The notes beneath the pieces are model-generated. The model searched no databases. It worked only from the letters and a program-made list of their open reading frames with translations, and was not told the origin of the DNA. DNA of 64,000 nt from Massilia eburnea (GTDB taxonomy: Bacteria > Pseudomonadota > Gammaproteobacteria > Burkholderiales > Burkholderiaceae_D): NCBI RefSeq assembly GCF_009720745.1, contig NZ_WNKX01000001.1:1-64000 (forward strand), written 5' to 3'. This document shows, in pieces, positions 1 through 6,856 of the stretch; position 1 is the stretch's first letter; each line of letters opens with the position of its first letter. Both the position numbers and the translations under genes were made by a program.

Positions 1-138
1 CGACGAATTCTGGGAAAAGTGCAATTTGAACCGCTGAAGGCTGGGCGATTGATTGCGCAGACCATCTTAGCCTTTCAAGCATCGCACTCTCCTCTAAAAT
101 ATTCCTGTGACGGTCCGCAATTGGCCGGACTCGGTAGC

Positions 139-510
139 TCATTTCTTTATTGCGTCCGGTGGCGTGTTGTTCTTGCCTTTCGACAGAAGCGTTGCACACT
201 CGTTATCAAGTTCGGCCCGTGACATCATTGCTGCGACTTTTCTGACTTCTTCGAGCCTTTGGGGGAATTCAGGGGCTCGGCTTAACTGTTCATATTCACT
301 CGTATGCCTCGTAAAATACGCTGTAACGGCAGCCTCATACAATTCCGCGTTCACGGGCTGCCTTTCGGAACATATTTGTGAAAAGCCGACAACCAACGCA
401 GCGAATGGATTCGTCCCACAATGTTCGACATCGGTTGGACATTGGCTTAGGGCATACGAATTATTTGCAACGACGATCGCGGACATGGCCGCCACCACTT
501 TAATATTCAT
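139..510 (-). CDS. small secreted protein of unknown function
   Basis: Encodes 123 residues. I chose the ATG at 510 over longer in-frame starts because AGGAG lies 9 bases upstream and the protein then opens with a plausible signal peptide (MNIKVVAAMSAIVVANNSYA). The mature part holds four cysteines (SQCPTD, EHCGTN, QICSER, NECATL), which would suit two disulfides in the periplasm. The C-terminus is lysine-rich. It lies 28 bases downstream of the small membrane protein gene on the same strand, so the two are probably cotranscribed. I do not recognise a family. Confidence 0.55.
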   Translation of the reverse strand: MNIKVVAAMSAIVVANNSYALSQCPTDVEHCGTNPFAALVVGFSQICSERQPVNAELYEAAVTAYFTRHTSEYEQLSRAPEFPQRLEEVRKVAAMMSRAELDNECATLLSKGKNNTPPDAIKK

Positions 511-538
511 GCTTTCGCTCCTGTGACCGCTTCGGCCT

Positions 539-730
539 TCATTTGGGTTCGTTCGGCCAGCGGCTGAAGGCAAAAACCCACAGCATGATGAAGTTCAGGA
601 CCGGAATAAAGGTGATTAGACTCCATGCACCAGAGTATCCAGCCTTACTAATAATCCGCCACACGGGAACGATGTAGGTAGAAAAAACGAAAAGAATGAT
701 TAGCCAGTGCCAGATGCTTAGCGAGCTCAT
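539..730 (-). CDS. small two-helix membrane protein
   Basis: Encodes 63 residues with two hydrophobic stretches (about residues 5-26 and 38-55). The middle segment reads RIISKAGYSGAWSLITFIP, followed by FAFSRWP. This pattern (arginine, Ala-Gly-[YF]-Ser-Gly-x-W, then I-P and F-A-[FL]-x-x-W-P) is familiar from many small uncharacterised inner-membrane proteins of proteobacteria, sometimes seen as tails of DUF805-like proteins. The function is unknown. It is the first gene of a likely pair with the secreted protein downstream. The 263 bases to its right (731-993) show no convincing gene. Confidence 0.6.
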   Translation of the reverse strand: MSSLSIWHWLIILFVFSTYIVPVWRIISKAGYSGAWSLITFIPVLNFIMLWVFAFSRWPNEPK

Positions 731-993
731 ATGATTCCCTAGGTGCTGATGATTGTTGTTGCAGAGGGGAATGATACGCTGCCAGACTTACAAAAATCTC
801 ACCAATTGTTACTGGTTACTTTTGGCCGAACTCCTCCAGTCCGAAATCTCCTGGCATTGTCGCGGGGTGGCAATTGGTCTGAAATTTGACTCGGAGTCCC
901 AGCCATATGCCGCTGGCGTGAAGAATAAAGCGCAACTCTCAAGGATCGAGCTGCCGAAGCGAGCTACCGGATATGGCCGCTTGCCCCTTACCT

Positions 994-1230
994 TCAGAGG
1001 AAGTTCAGGTCCAATCCGAGCGTCCGGCATACCTCGAAGGTAACGAATCCCAAGCCCAGGAGTGAAAGCGAAAAGACAGCGGCCACCTTGCCGCTCGCGC
1101 GCAGGACTTCACGCGGCTCCACGCCCTTCTCCTTCTTCCCTTGATCGTAGTGCCACTTGATGGCGAAGAACATGCCCGTGCCGAGCACGAGAATCTTGAA
1201 GGTGGCGAAGACGACAGGGATCCAATCCAT
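994..1230 (-). CDS. small membrane protein of unknown function
   Basis: Encodes 78 residues from the ATG at 1230; the longer frame to 1281 adds a segment without membrane or signal character. Two predicted membrane helices are visible (about residues 5-24 and 46-68) separated by a charged loop (KWHYDQGKKEKGVEP). The topology suggests a short hairpin protein of the inner membrane. No family is recognised. The gene stands alone between the empty stretch on its left and a gap of about 125 bases before the glycosyltransferase-like gene. Confidence 0.5.
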   Translation of the reverse strand: MDWIPVVFATFKILVLGTGMFFAIKWHYDQGKKEKGVEPREVLRASGKVAAVFSLSLLGLGFVTFEVCRTLGLDLNFL

Positions 1231-1355
1231 TTTGTATATTTCCAGGCTGTTACTTGATGCGATCAATCGTGAGTAGCACATTTGTGCTGCGCTCTCAATC
1301 GCATACTACCTGAAAGCGATTTCCAGACATTGAGACAAATTGTCTCAGTTGAAAA

Positions 1356-2105
1356 TCATGCAACAGGTGAACTTGCCCTGAATGCGAGGCGCTGGCGCGG
1401 TACGCCCTGGGTGACAAAGTCGGCGTTTCCCGGAATTGGCTCGACAAAGAAATCCCACTGAAACATCGGCAGGAAGTTGAATTTCTTCGACTTGAATATC
1501 CATCGGTTCCGCTTCAGCTCGCTGTAGCGGTCGCCGATGAACTCGCGATGCACCTCGGTGAACGGCAGCAGGTTCTCAGCGAGATCGGGGAAGTGCAGCG
1601 ACGGATTGGCGTCCTTGAACTTCTGGAAGGCCTCGAACTGATCGCGGCAGATCACCTGGATCGCCGTTTCGGCGAAATTGTTATGCTCCGTCCACAGGAC
1701 GTGCCATCCGTTCTGCGTCTGATTGATAAAATCGACCAGGCGCTGACTTAACAGGAATGCGTCCGACTCGATGTGAACGATCTTGTCCGCGCCCAGCTCC
1801 TTGGCGACGGCCAGCGAATGCATGAAGCTGCGCCACCACCCCGGATAGTCCTTGATGTTCTGGCGGCCCAGATTATTGTCGAACCGGATGATCAGGTTTT
1901 CATCGTCTTCCGACGCCAGAGGGGCCGTATTGGAAACCGTCTTGATGACACTCGCGGGCGGCAGATATGGCGAGCCGTCGTCGATCATGATTTTCTTGAA
2001 TGCCTCAAGCGGCACATCCCGGTAAAAATCAAGCCAGCGTTGATATCGGGATTCCCACGCCTTGCTGTCTCTTATAAAACTGGTGCAAAAGACGATTGTT
2101 TTCAT
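1356..2105 (-). CDS. glycosyltransferase-like protein of unknown specificity
   Basis: Encodes about 249 residues from the ATG at 2105; a TTG at 2126 in the same frame is possible. The N-terminus (MKTIVFCTSFI) looks like the first strand of a nucleotide-sugar-binding fold. IMIDDGSP and the later HIESDAFLLS resemble the paired acidic motifs of GT-A glycosyltransferases. There is no signal peptide and no membrane helix. It begins 28 bases after the astA stop and could be the last gene of the cyanophycin/arginine unit, although its role there is not obvious. The glycosyltransferase assignment is an inference from motif pattern only. Confidence 0.45.
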   Translation of the reverse strand: MKTIVFCTSFIRDSKAWESRYQRWLDFYRDVPLEAFKKIMIDDGSPYLPPASVIKTVSNTAPLASEDDENLIIRFDNNLGRQNIKDYPGWWRSFMHSLAVAKELGADKIVHIESDAFLLSQRLVDFINQTQNGWHVLWTEHNNFAETAIQVICRDQFEAFQKFKDANPSLHFPDLAENLLPFTEVHREFIGDRYSELKRNRWIFKSKKFNFLPMFQWDFFVEPIPGNADFVTQGVPRQRLAFRASSPVA

Positions 2106-2133
2106 TGATACAGCGTGATTTAACAAAAGTTTC

Positions 2134-3177
2134 TCATCTTATCATGTCGTATGCCCCCATCCGCACAGCGCTAGCTGGCGCACCATCCGTCAGCCCGAGT
2201 CGCAGAATCGCAGGCCGCATCACCCTCAATGTATCTTCGGCGAATTCGCCTCGCGTCAGCGTCGCACGGAAACCTGCACGTTCCATATTCGCCACCAGAC
2301 ATGGCTCGCCCTCTCCATCGGCACCGCCACGCAGTTCCACATTGAGCGCCGACACCACAGAGCGCAGCATGGCGACACGCGCCTCCGCGATAGGTCCGCC
2401 ATCGAAGATGTCGACGTAGGAATCCACATCGAACCCTTCCGCCACCAATATGCCAAACGGCAGTTCGGCATCCGGATGCAACTGCCCCATGGCCCATTGG
2501 GCCTCCTTGGACAGTAGCGACACATACACAGGCATACGCGGCATCAGCTCGGCGATATAAGCTTTGGAACGCCCGCCGGTACGCTGCTCCGCCTCCGGGA
2601 ATGGCATTTTGAAGAAGCGATGTCCCAGCGCGTCCCACACCGGACTATGTCCCTCATCATCACACAGGCCGGGATTCTCCGCGCCTATCCGTTCCGCGAA
2701 CAGCTGCGGGTAGTTGCGGATGAACAGCAGCCGGCCGCGCGAAAGCAGCTGCGGCGCCAGCGTCCCACTATATTCGGGCTCGATGTAGAACGAACTGAGC
2801 AAGGTATGGTCGGACAAATCTTCACACAATCGCAAGGTGTGTTCGCGGTTGGTGATGCCCAGTTCCTCGCTGTCGTGCACCAGGAATTCGTTGTGATAGC
2901 AGTAGAAGCGGCCGTTCGATGCCGCGCTCGCCACGATGCCGCTGGTGCCCACCACCCGTCCGGCCTGCAAATCCTCCAGCACAAAATGGTAGATTTCGTC
3001 CCCGTTCAGCGGCTCGCTACCGGCAAAGGCTTTGTGCGAGCGTTCGAGGCGCGCCGCCAGCCGCGCGCGATCGGGTTTCAACGTTCGGATGCTGAATGTC
3101 GCAGCCCTGGAAAATTTTTCGATGACGTCGAGATCGTCCAGGGTTGCCGGACGCAACAGGTAGTCCAGGTGATTCAT
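2134..3177 (-). CDS. astA: arginine N-succinyltransferase
   Basis: Transfers succinyl from succinyl-CoA to the alpha-amino group of arginine (or ornithine), the first step of the arginine succinyltransferase (AST) catabolic pathway. The 347-residue length fits AstA/AruF/AruG. Recognisable segments are YLLRPATLDDLD at the start, GTSGIVASAA, FYCYHNEFLVH, SSFYIEPEYSG, LLSRGRLLFI and the conserved FFKMPFPEAE. It overlaps argR by four bases (ATGA), which points to translational coupling. No other ast genes (astB, C, D, E) occur here, so the remaining steps must be encoded elsewhere or bypassed. Context suggests it consumes arginine released from cyanophycin dipeptides. Confidence 0.9.
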   Translation of the reverse strand: MNHLDYLLRPATLDDLDVIEKFSRAATFSIRTLKPDRARLAARLERSHKAFAGSEPLNGDEIYHFVLEDLQAGRVVGTSGIVASAASNGRFYCYHNEFLVHDSEELGITNREHTLRLCEDLSDHTLLSSFYIEPEYSGTLAPQLLSRGRLLFIRNYPQLFAERIGAENPGLCDDEGHSPVWDALGHRFFKMPFPEAEQRTGGRSKAYIAELMPRMPVYVSLLSKEAQWAMGQLHPDAELPFGILVAEGFDVDSYVDIFDGGPIAEARVAMLRSVVSALNVELRGGADGEGEPCLVANMERAGFRATLTRGEFAEDTLRVMRPAILRLGLTDGAPASAVRMGAYDMIR

Positions 3178-4175
3178 TCCAAGTCCTCTCCGGCGTTATA
3201 AGACTCGACTAAGGGCATGGTATTCCGGGCGCGCTCCTCGCGTGGAGTGCAGCCGAAATAATTACGGTAGGTGGTGGAAAAATGCGAGCCCGAAGTAAAC
3301 CCGCAGGCAAGCCCCACCTGCTGGATCGAGAGCGTGGTCTGTTTCAGTTGGCGGCGCGCGTGCTTGAGCCGCAATTCCAGGTAGTAGCGAGACGGGAAGG
3401 TATCCAGGTGCTGGCGGAACAGCCGCTCGAGCTGGCGGCGCGACACACCAACCAGTTGCGCAATATCTTCCGCCGGCAGCGGTTCGGCCAGGTTGGCCGC
3501 CATCAGTTCCAGCGCATCCTTCAGCCGTACGGAGCCCACCGCCGGCTGCGTCGATGCGGGCACGGGCTGGCGTTCGTCGCCACCGCGCAGCCTTTCCACG
3601 CCCAATGCGACCGCCACTTCGGCGGCAAACATGCTGCCGTGACGCTTGCCCAACCAGTGCAGGAGCAAATCTGTCACCGCGGCGCCTGCACCGGCACTGA
3701 TTCGATTGCGGTCAAGCTCATAGAGCCCTGGCGAGAACACAGTACCGGGATACCGCTCTGCGGCCTCCGCCTGGAGTTGCCAGTCGATCGCAGCCCGGTA
3801 GCCATCAAGCAGTCCGTGTTGCGCCAGCACTTGTGCGCCCGTGCCACAGGCGCCCAGTACCCAGTCACCGTCTTGCCCCAGGCGGCGCAAGTGCTGCCCG
3901 AGCTGGCGGCTGGCGTCTTCGCTCGGACGCTCGTCCGCGATCAGCAGCAGCAGGCCGGGCTGCCCGGGATTCAAGTTCGCCAGTGGTTCTGCCGTCAGCG
4001 CCAGGCCACATTGGGACAAGGCCGCTTCTCCTTCAAGACTATATTGACGCAGCTGATATAAGGCCTCCCCCTCTACTTCATTGGCAACGGTGAGCGCAGC
4101 ACGCACAGCCCCCAGCGTGAACAGCGAAAAGCCTGGCAGCAAAACCAGTGAGACGGGATAGAGACTCAAGCCCAT
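3174..4175 (-). CDS. argR: ArgR-type AraC family transcriptional regulator
   Basis: Encodes 333 residues. The N-terminal two-thirds form a DJ-1/PfpI (class I glutaminase-like) domain, with WVLGACGTGAQVLAQHGLLDGYRA around the nucleophile-elbow position. The last 110 residues are an AraC double helix-turn-helix (IAQLVGVSRRQLERLFRQ, then VGLACGFTSGSHFSTTYRNYFG). This layout matches the arginine-responsive ArgR of Pseudomonas, which controls the aot and aru operons; the enteric ArgR is unrelated. It overlaps cphZ by ten bases and astA by four. A tandem site of the Pseudomonas ArgR type lies at 6643-6684, so autoregulation by arginine is likely. Confidence 0.82.
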   Translation of the reverse strand: MGLSLYPVSLVLLPGFSLFTLGAVRAALTVANEVEGEALYQLRQYSLEGEAALSQCGLALTAEPLANLNPGQPGLLLLIADERPSEDASRQLGQHLRRLGQDGDWVLGACGTGAQVLAQHGLLDGYRAAIDWQLQAEAAERYPGTVFSPGLYELDRNRISAGAGAAVTDLLLHWLGKRHGSMFAAEVAVALGVERLRGGDERQPVPASTQPAVGSVRLKDALELMAANLAEPLPAEDIAQLVGVSRRQLERLFRQHLDTFPSRYYLELRLKHARRQLKQTTLSIQQVGLACGFTSGSHFSTTYRNYFGCTPREERARNTMPLVESYNAGEDLE

Positions 4176-5296
4176 AGAAGCGAACCACTCCTCAACGCAT
4201 GCTTGCCGGCCACTTTACTCAAGCGCGTGCCGGGCGCGACGTAGCGCCGGTTTTCGCGGGAGAAGCAGCAGCCGTCAACCGGGGCCAATAACTGCTGGAC
4301 GCTGCCGCTGACCGGATCGATCAGGTCAATCAAAGGATCACCCGCACGGACGCTCTCTCCCAGTTCGCGCAGATAAACCACCAGCCCTGCCGACGGCGCG
4401 GCCACCGGCATGCAGCCGGCTAGCGGTGTCGGCTCGCAAGCTGGGGGCACTTGCTGCGACAGGGGGCCGGCCACAATGCCCTGCAAGCGCAGGTAATCCA
4501 GTATCGCGGCTGCATCATGGGCCGCCGTGGCGTGGTTGACATCACTATAGCCGCGCAACTCGATGGTGACGGCCAGGCAAGCCAGCGGGATCGGGTACGC
4601 GCCATCGGCCAGCGCCGCAATATCCCACCAGATGCGAGAACAGGCTTCATCAAAAGGATCATCGCCGGATTCCGTCTCGAGCAAGGCGACATGGGCGCCG
4701 AGCAAGCCTGCAAGCGGTGCCACCCGCTCCCAGATCGGTGTCCCCGTGTAGATGTGCAGCAGCGATTCGCAGTCGCAATGCAGGTCCAGCACCACGTCCG
4801 CATCGGCAGCCAAACGCATGAGAGCCAGGCGCTGGGCCGACAGTTCATCGCTGGCTGCCTGATCGCGCTGGCTACCGGACAGGCTGGCGCTGATGGCGGC
4901 GCGAATCAGCAGCTGGTTCGCTTGCGCATCCTGGCCCAGTTCGGGCTGTACGCGTTGCCAAACGTCGTTCGACAAATCGTGGAACATGCGGTTGAAATTC
5001 TGCCCGGTGCGCAAATCGAAGCGGCCCTGGCTGGTTCCCAGCAGCGTTTGCGCGAGTCCGACCGGATTTGCTGCCGGCACCAGGATTACTTCGCCCAACA
5101 TTTTTCGCTGATGCTCCAGATCGGCGAGCAATGCCCGCAAGTGGTGGGCGACAAGCATGCCAGGCAATTCATCCGCGTGCAGCGATGCCTGGATATAGGC
5201 CTTGGGGCCTTGACCGGGACGTCCAAATCGCAGATAGCTCAGGCTGCGGGTAGTGCCAGCGGCGGGAGAAGGCAGCGTGATGTTGATCTGCTCCAT
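4166..5296 (-). CDS. cphZ: CphZ/AotO-like cyanophycin dipeptide hydrolase (M14-type zinc hydrolase)
   Basis: A 376-residue member of the succinylglutamate desuccinylase/aspartoacylase group of zinc hydrolases. The zinc ligands appear as H40-x-x-E43 (SLHADE) and H173 (DLHCD). Substrate-binding RTGQNFNR is at about 96-103 and the probable catalytic Glu246 sits in TIELRG. A C-terminal biotinyl-like beta domain follows. Published work showed that CphZ, and its homologue AotO next to argR in Pseudomonas aeruginosa, hydrolyse beta-Asp-Arg into Asp and Arg. Placement between a cyanophycinase gene and argR/astA supports that role over ordinary AstE. ATG 5296 lies 2 bases after the cyanophycinase stop; a GTG at 5305 is an alternative. 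Confidence 0.78.
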   Translation of the reverse strand: MEQINITLPSPAAGTTRSLSYLRFGRPGQGPKAYIQASLHADELPGMLVAHHLRALLADLEHQRKMLGEVILVPAANPVGLAQTLLGTSQGRFDLRTGQNFNRMFHDLSNDVWQRVQPELGQDAQANQLLIRAAISASLSGSQRDQAASDELSAQRLALMRLAADADVVLDLHCDCESLLHIYTGTPIWERVAPLAGLLGAHVALLETESGDDPFDEACSRIWWDIAALADGAYPIPLACLAVTIELRGYSDVNHATAAHDAAAILDYLRLQGIVAGPLSQQVPPACEPTPLAGCMPVAAPSAGLVVYLRELGESVRAGDPLIDLIDPVSGSVQQLLAPVDGCCFSRENRRYVAPGTRLSKVAGKHALRSGSLLWA

Positions 5297-5298
5297 GC

Positions 5299-6564
5299 TT
5301 ACCACGCCTGATAGAAAGGTGCTTTCATGCGCACGGGACGCACATCGAGCCGCGCATCGAAGATCGAGTAATCATTGTTGTCCAGTCCCTCGTTATCCCA
5401 GCCATGCGTGCGGTCATCGCGCCGCAGCATGAACTCGAAGCCCAGCTCCGGTGCGGGATCGGCCACTGGCGCATCGGGTAAATTCTCAAGGTCGAAAGCA
5501 ATGCCGCGAATATGGTCGCGCGGGCCGTCCACCAATTGCGTCAATGCGCGCAGGATGGTGTTTTCGCCGAGGATATCGGTAAAGGCGGGACGGACAAATT
5601 CCAGCTCCGACTCAAAGCCCGGCTGGCGGAATTTGATCTCGCCCCTGGCCTGCTTGGCGGCCAGCACCTGCCCCTGCAGTTTGGACAGGTCATAGCGGTC
5701 ACCATTATCGAGATAAGAAATCCGCACATTGCGCACGTTCACAGGCCCCGCTTCCTGCGTCGCCTGGCGCAAATCCAGCAGGAGCGCGCCGCTGCCGCCG
5801 ACGATTTCAATTTCGCTGCCGTGAATGATGGCCGCGGTATTTTCGTCCACCCCGAGGCCCACCTTGTAGCCTTTGGCCAGCATCAGCGCCAGCATACGCC
5901 CCACCCTGCCCCGCTTGAGGAAATGCTGGTCGATGAACAGCTGGTCACCGACAAAGCCCAGCCCCCGGTCGATCTCTTTGCCGTCGCGCATAACGCCCTT
6001 CATCACCTGCACGGAATTCATCGCATCGCGGAACATCGTGCTGCTCATGATGGCGGCGCCGGCACTACTGCCAGCAATCACGCCACCGCGTGCCTGCAGC
6101 TCGCGCACAGCTTGCAGCACGGGCGACGCTACACCATCCGGATTCAGAACGTCGGCCGTGCGCTCCTGCGCGCCGCCGGTGAAGAAGACGGCGGTGGCGT
6201 TGCGGATCTTGGCGATGTTGGCAGGGTCGGCTGCGGCCCGGCGTGCCGACTCCAGCGTCTCACCGGCCCAGCGCGGCGCGATCTTCAGCAATTCCGCTTG
6301 CGCCCCCCGGCGCCGCAATTGCTCGACAGCGTCCGCGCCCGACTTTTCGGGACGATCCGATGCGCTGGGAATCACGACAAAGCGTGCCGCAGAACCACCG
6401 GCCAGTTGCACCAGGCGCTGGCGTACCGCTTCATTGTCGTTGCGCACGGCGCCGCCCATCGGTATCACCGTTCCAGCGACGGGCTGGAAAGCCAGCGACG
6501 GCGAAGGCTCCGCAGCCGCGCTCAGTTGCGCCACGCATAGCAGCAGTATCGAAACGACTTTCAC
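5299..6564 (-). CDS. secreted cyanophycinase (peptidase S51)
   Basis: A 421-residue serine exopeptidase of family S51 that would split cyanophycin into beta-Asp-Arg dipeptides. A GTG start at 6564 follows AAGGAG at good spacing and opens a signal peptide ending near AAAEP, so the enzyme is exported like the CphE group and unlike intracellular CphB. The nucleophile Ser167 is in GSSAGA (165-170). FFTGGAQ (127-133), VIPSASD and IDQHFLKRGRVGR are further family hallmarks. The C-terminal 100 residues extend beyond the core. It is the first gene of the unit cyanophycinase-cphZ-argR-astA and is divergent from a TonB-dependent receptor. Confidence 0.88.
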   Translation of the reverse strand: MKVVSILLLCVAQLSAAAEPSPSLAFQPVAGTVIPMGGAVRNDNEAVRQRLVQLAGGSAARFVVIPSASDRPEKSGADAVEQLRRRGAQAELLKIAPRWAGETLESARRAAADPANIAKIRNATAVFFTGGAQERTADVLNPDGVASPVLQAVRELQARGGVIAGSSAGAAIMSSTMFRDAMNSVQVMKGVMRDGKEIDRGLGFVGDQLFIDQHFLKRGRVGRMLALMLAKGYKVGLGVDENTAAIIHGSEIEIVGGSGALLLDLRQATQEAGPVNVRNVRISYLDNGDRYDLSKLQGQVLAAKQARGEIKFRQPGFESELEFVRPAFTDILGENTILRALTQLVDGPRDHIRGIAFDLENLPDAPVADPAPELGFEFMLRRDDRTHGWDNEGLDNNDYSIFDARLDVRPVRMKAPFYQAW

Positions 6565-6617
6565 GAAGCAAGCTCCTTCACGATGGAATTGCTGGGTATG
6601 TTGCCATTGAACTGGCG

Positions 6618-6623
6618 ACTATA
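6618..6623 (-). promoter_or_regulatory. putative -10 of the cyanophycinase operon
   Basis: TATAGT reads on the minus strand 54 bases before the GTG start. The 17-bp spacer leads to a poor -35 (6641-6646) that overlaps the ArgR-like site, as expected of an activator-dependent promoter. Confidence 0.4.
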
Positions 6624-6642
6624 GCCAGACATGTGCGCTTGT

Positions 6643-6684
6643 TTGCGCACATTGGCAATTGCATGTCGCGCTGTGGAAAGTCCG
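6643..6684 (+). promoter_or_regulatory. tandem ArgR-type operator (two 21-bp half-sites)
   Basis: Pseudomonas ArgR binds tandem half-sites of the form TGTCGC-N8-AA-N5. Here TTGCGC-N8-AA-N5 (6643-6663) is followed directly by TGTCGC-N8-AA-N5 (6664-6684). The second hexamer is perfect and the first matches 4 of 6. The site lies between the divergent cyanophycinase and TonB receptor genes and overlaps the probable -35 of the former. A separate inverted repeat, TGTGCGC-N6-GCGCACA, overlaps it at 6632-6651. Confidence 0.55.
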
Positions 6685-6856
6685 CAACAAGTAATGGCTT
6701 CCTTCTTTGCAGCAATGCGACACGGCTTTTTCACAGAGCGACCCTCGCCGGTGTCAGCGCACGCAAGCAGTGCAACGTTACTTACACTGCAATTGCTTCA
6801 TATTCAACACAAGCACCTTGCTTGCGTATGAATATCCACTTGAGAGGACTGATCGC

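Noticed and set aside
107..526. A 139-codon plus-strand frame
   Set aside because: Antisense to the secreted protein gene, which has a signal peptide and AGGAG; the plus frame has neither.
753..1043. A 96-codon plus-strand frame
   Set aside because: No ribosome site or family resemblance; it overlaps the small membrane protein gene on the other strand.
4166..5296. Assignment as succinylglutamate desuccinylase AstE completing the AST pathway
   Set aside because: Position beside cyanophycinase and argR, and the AotO-like arrangement, favour CphZ; astB, astC and astD are absent here.
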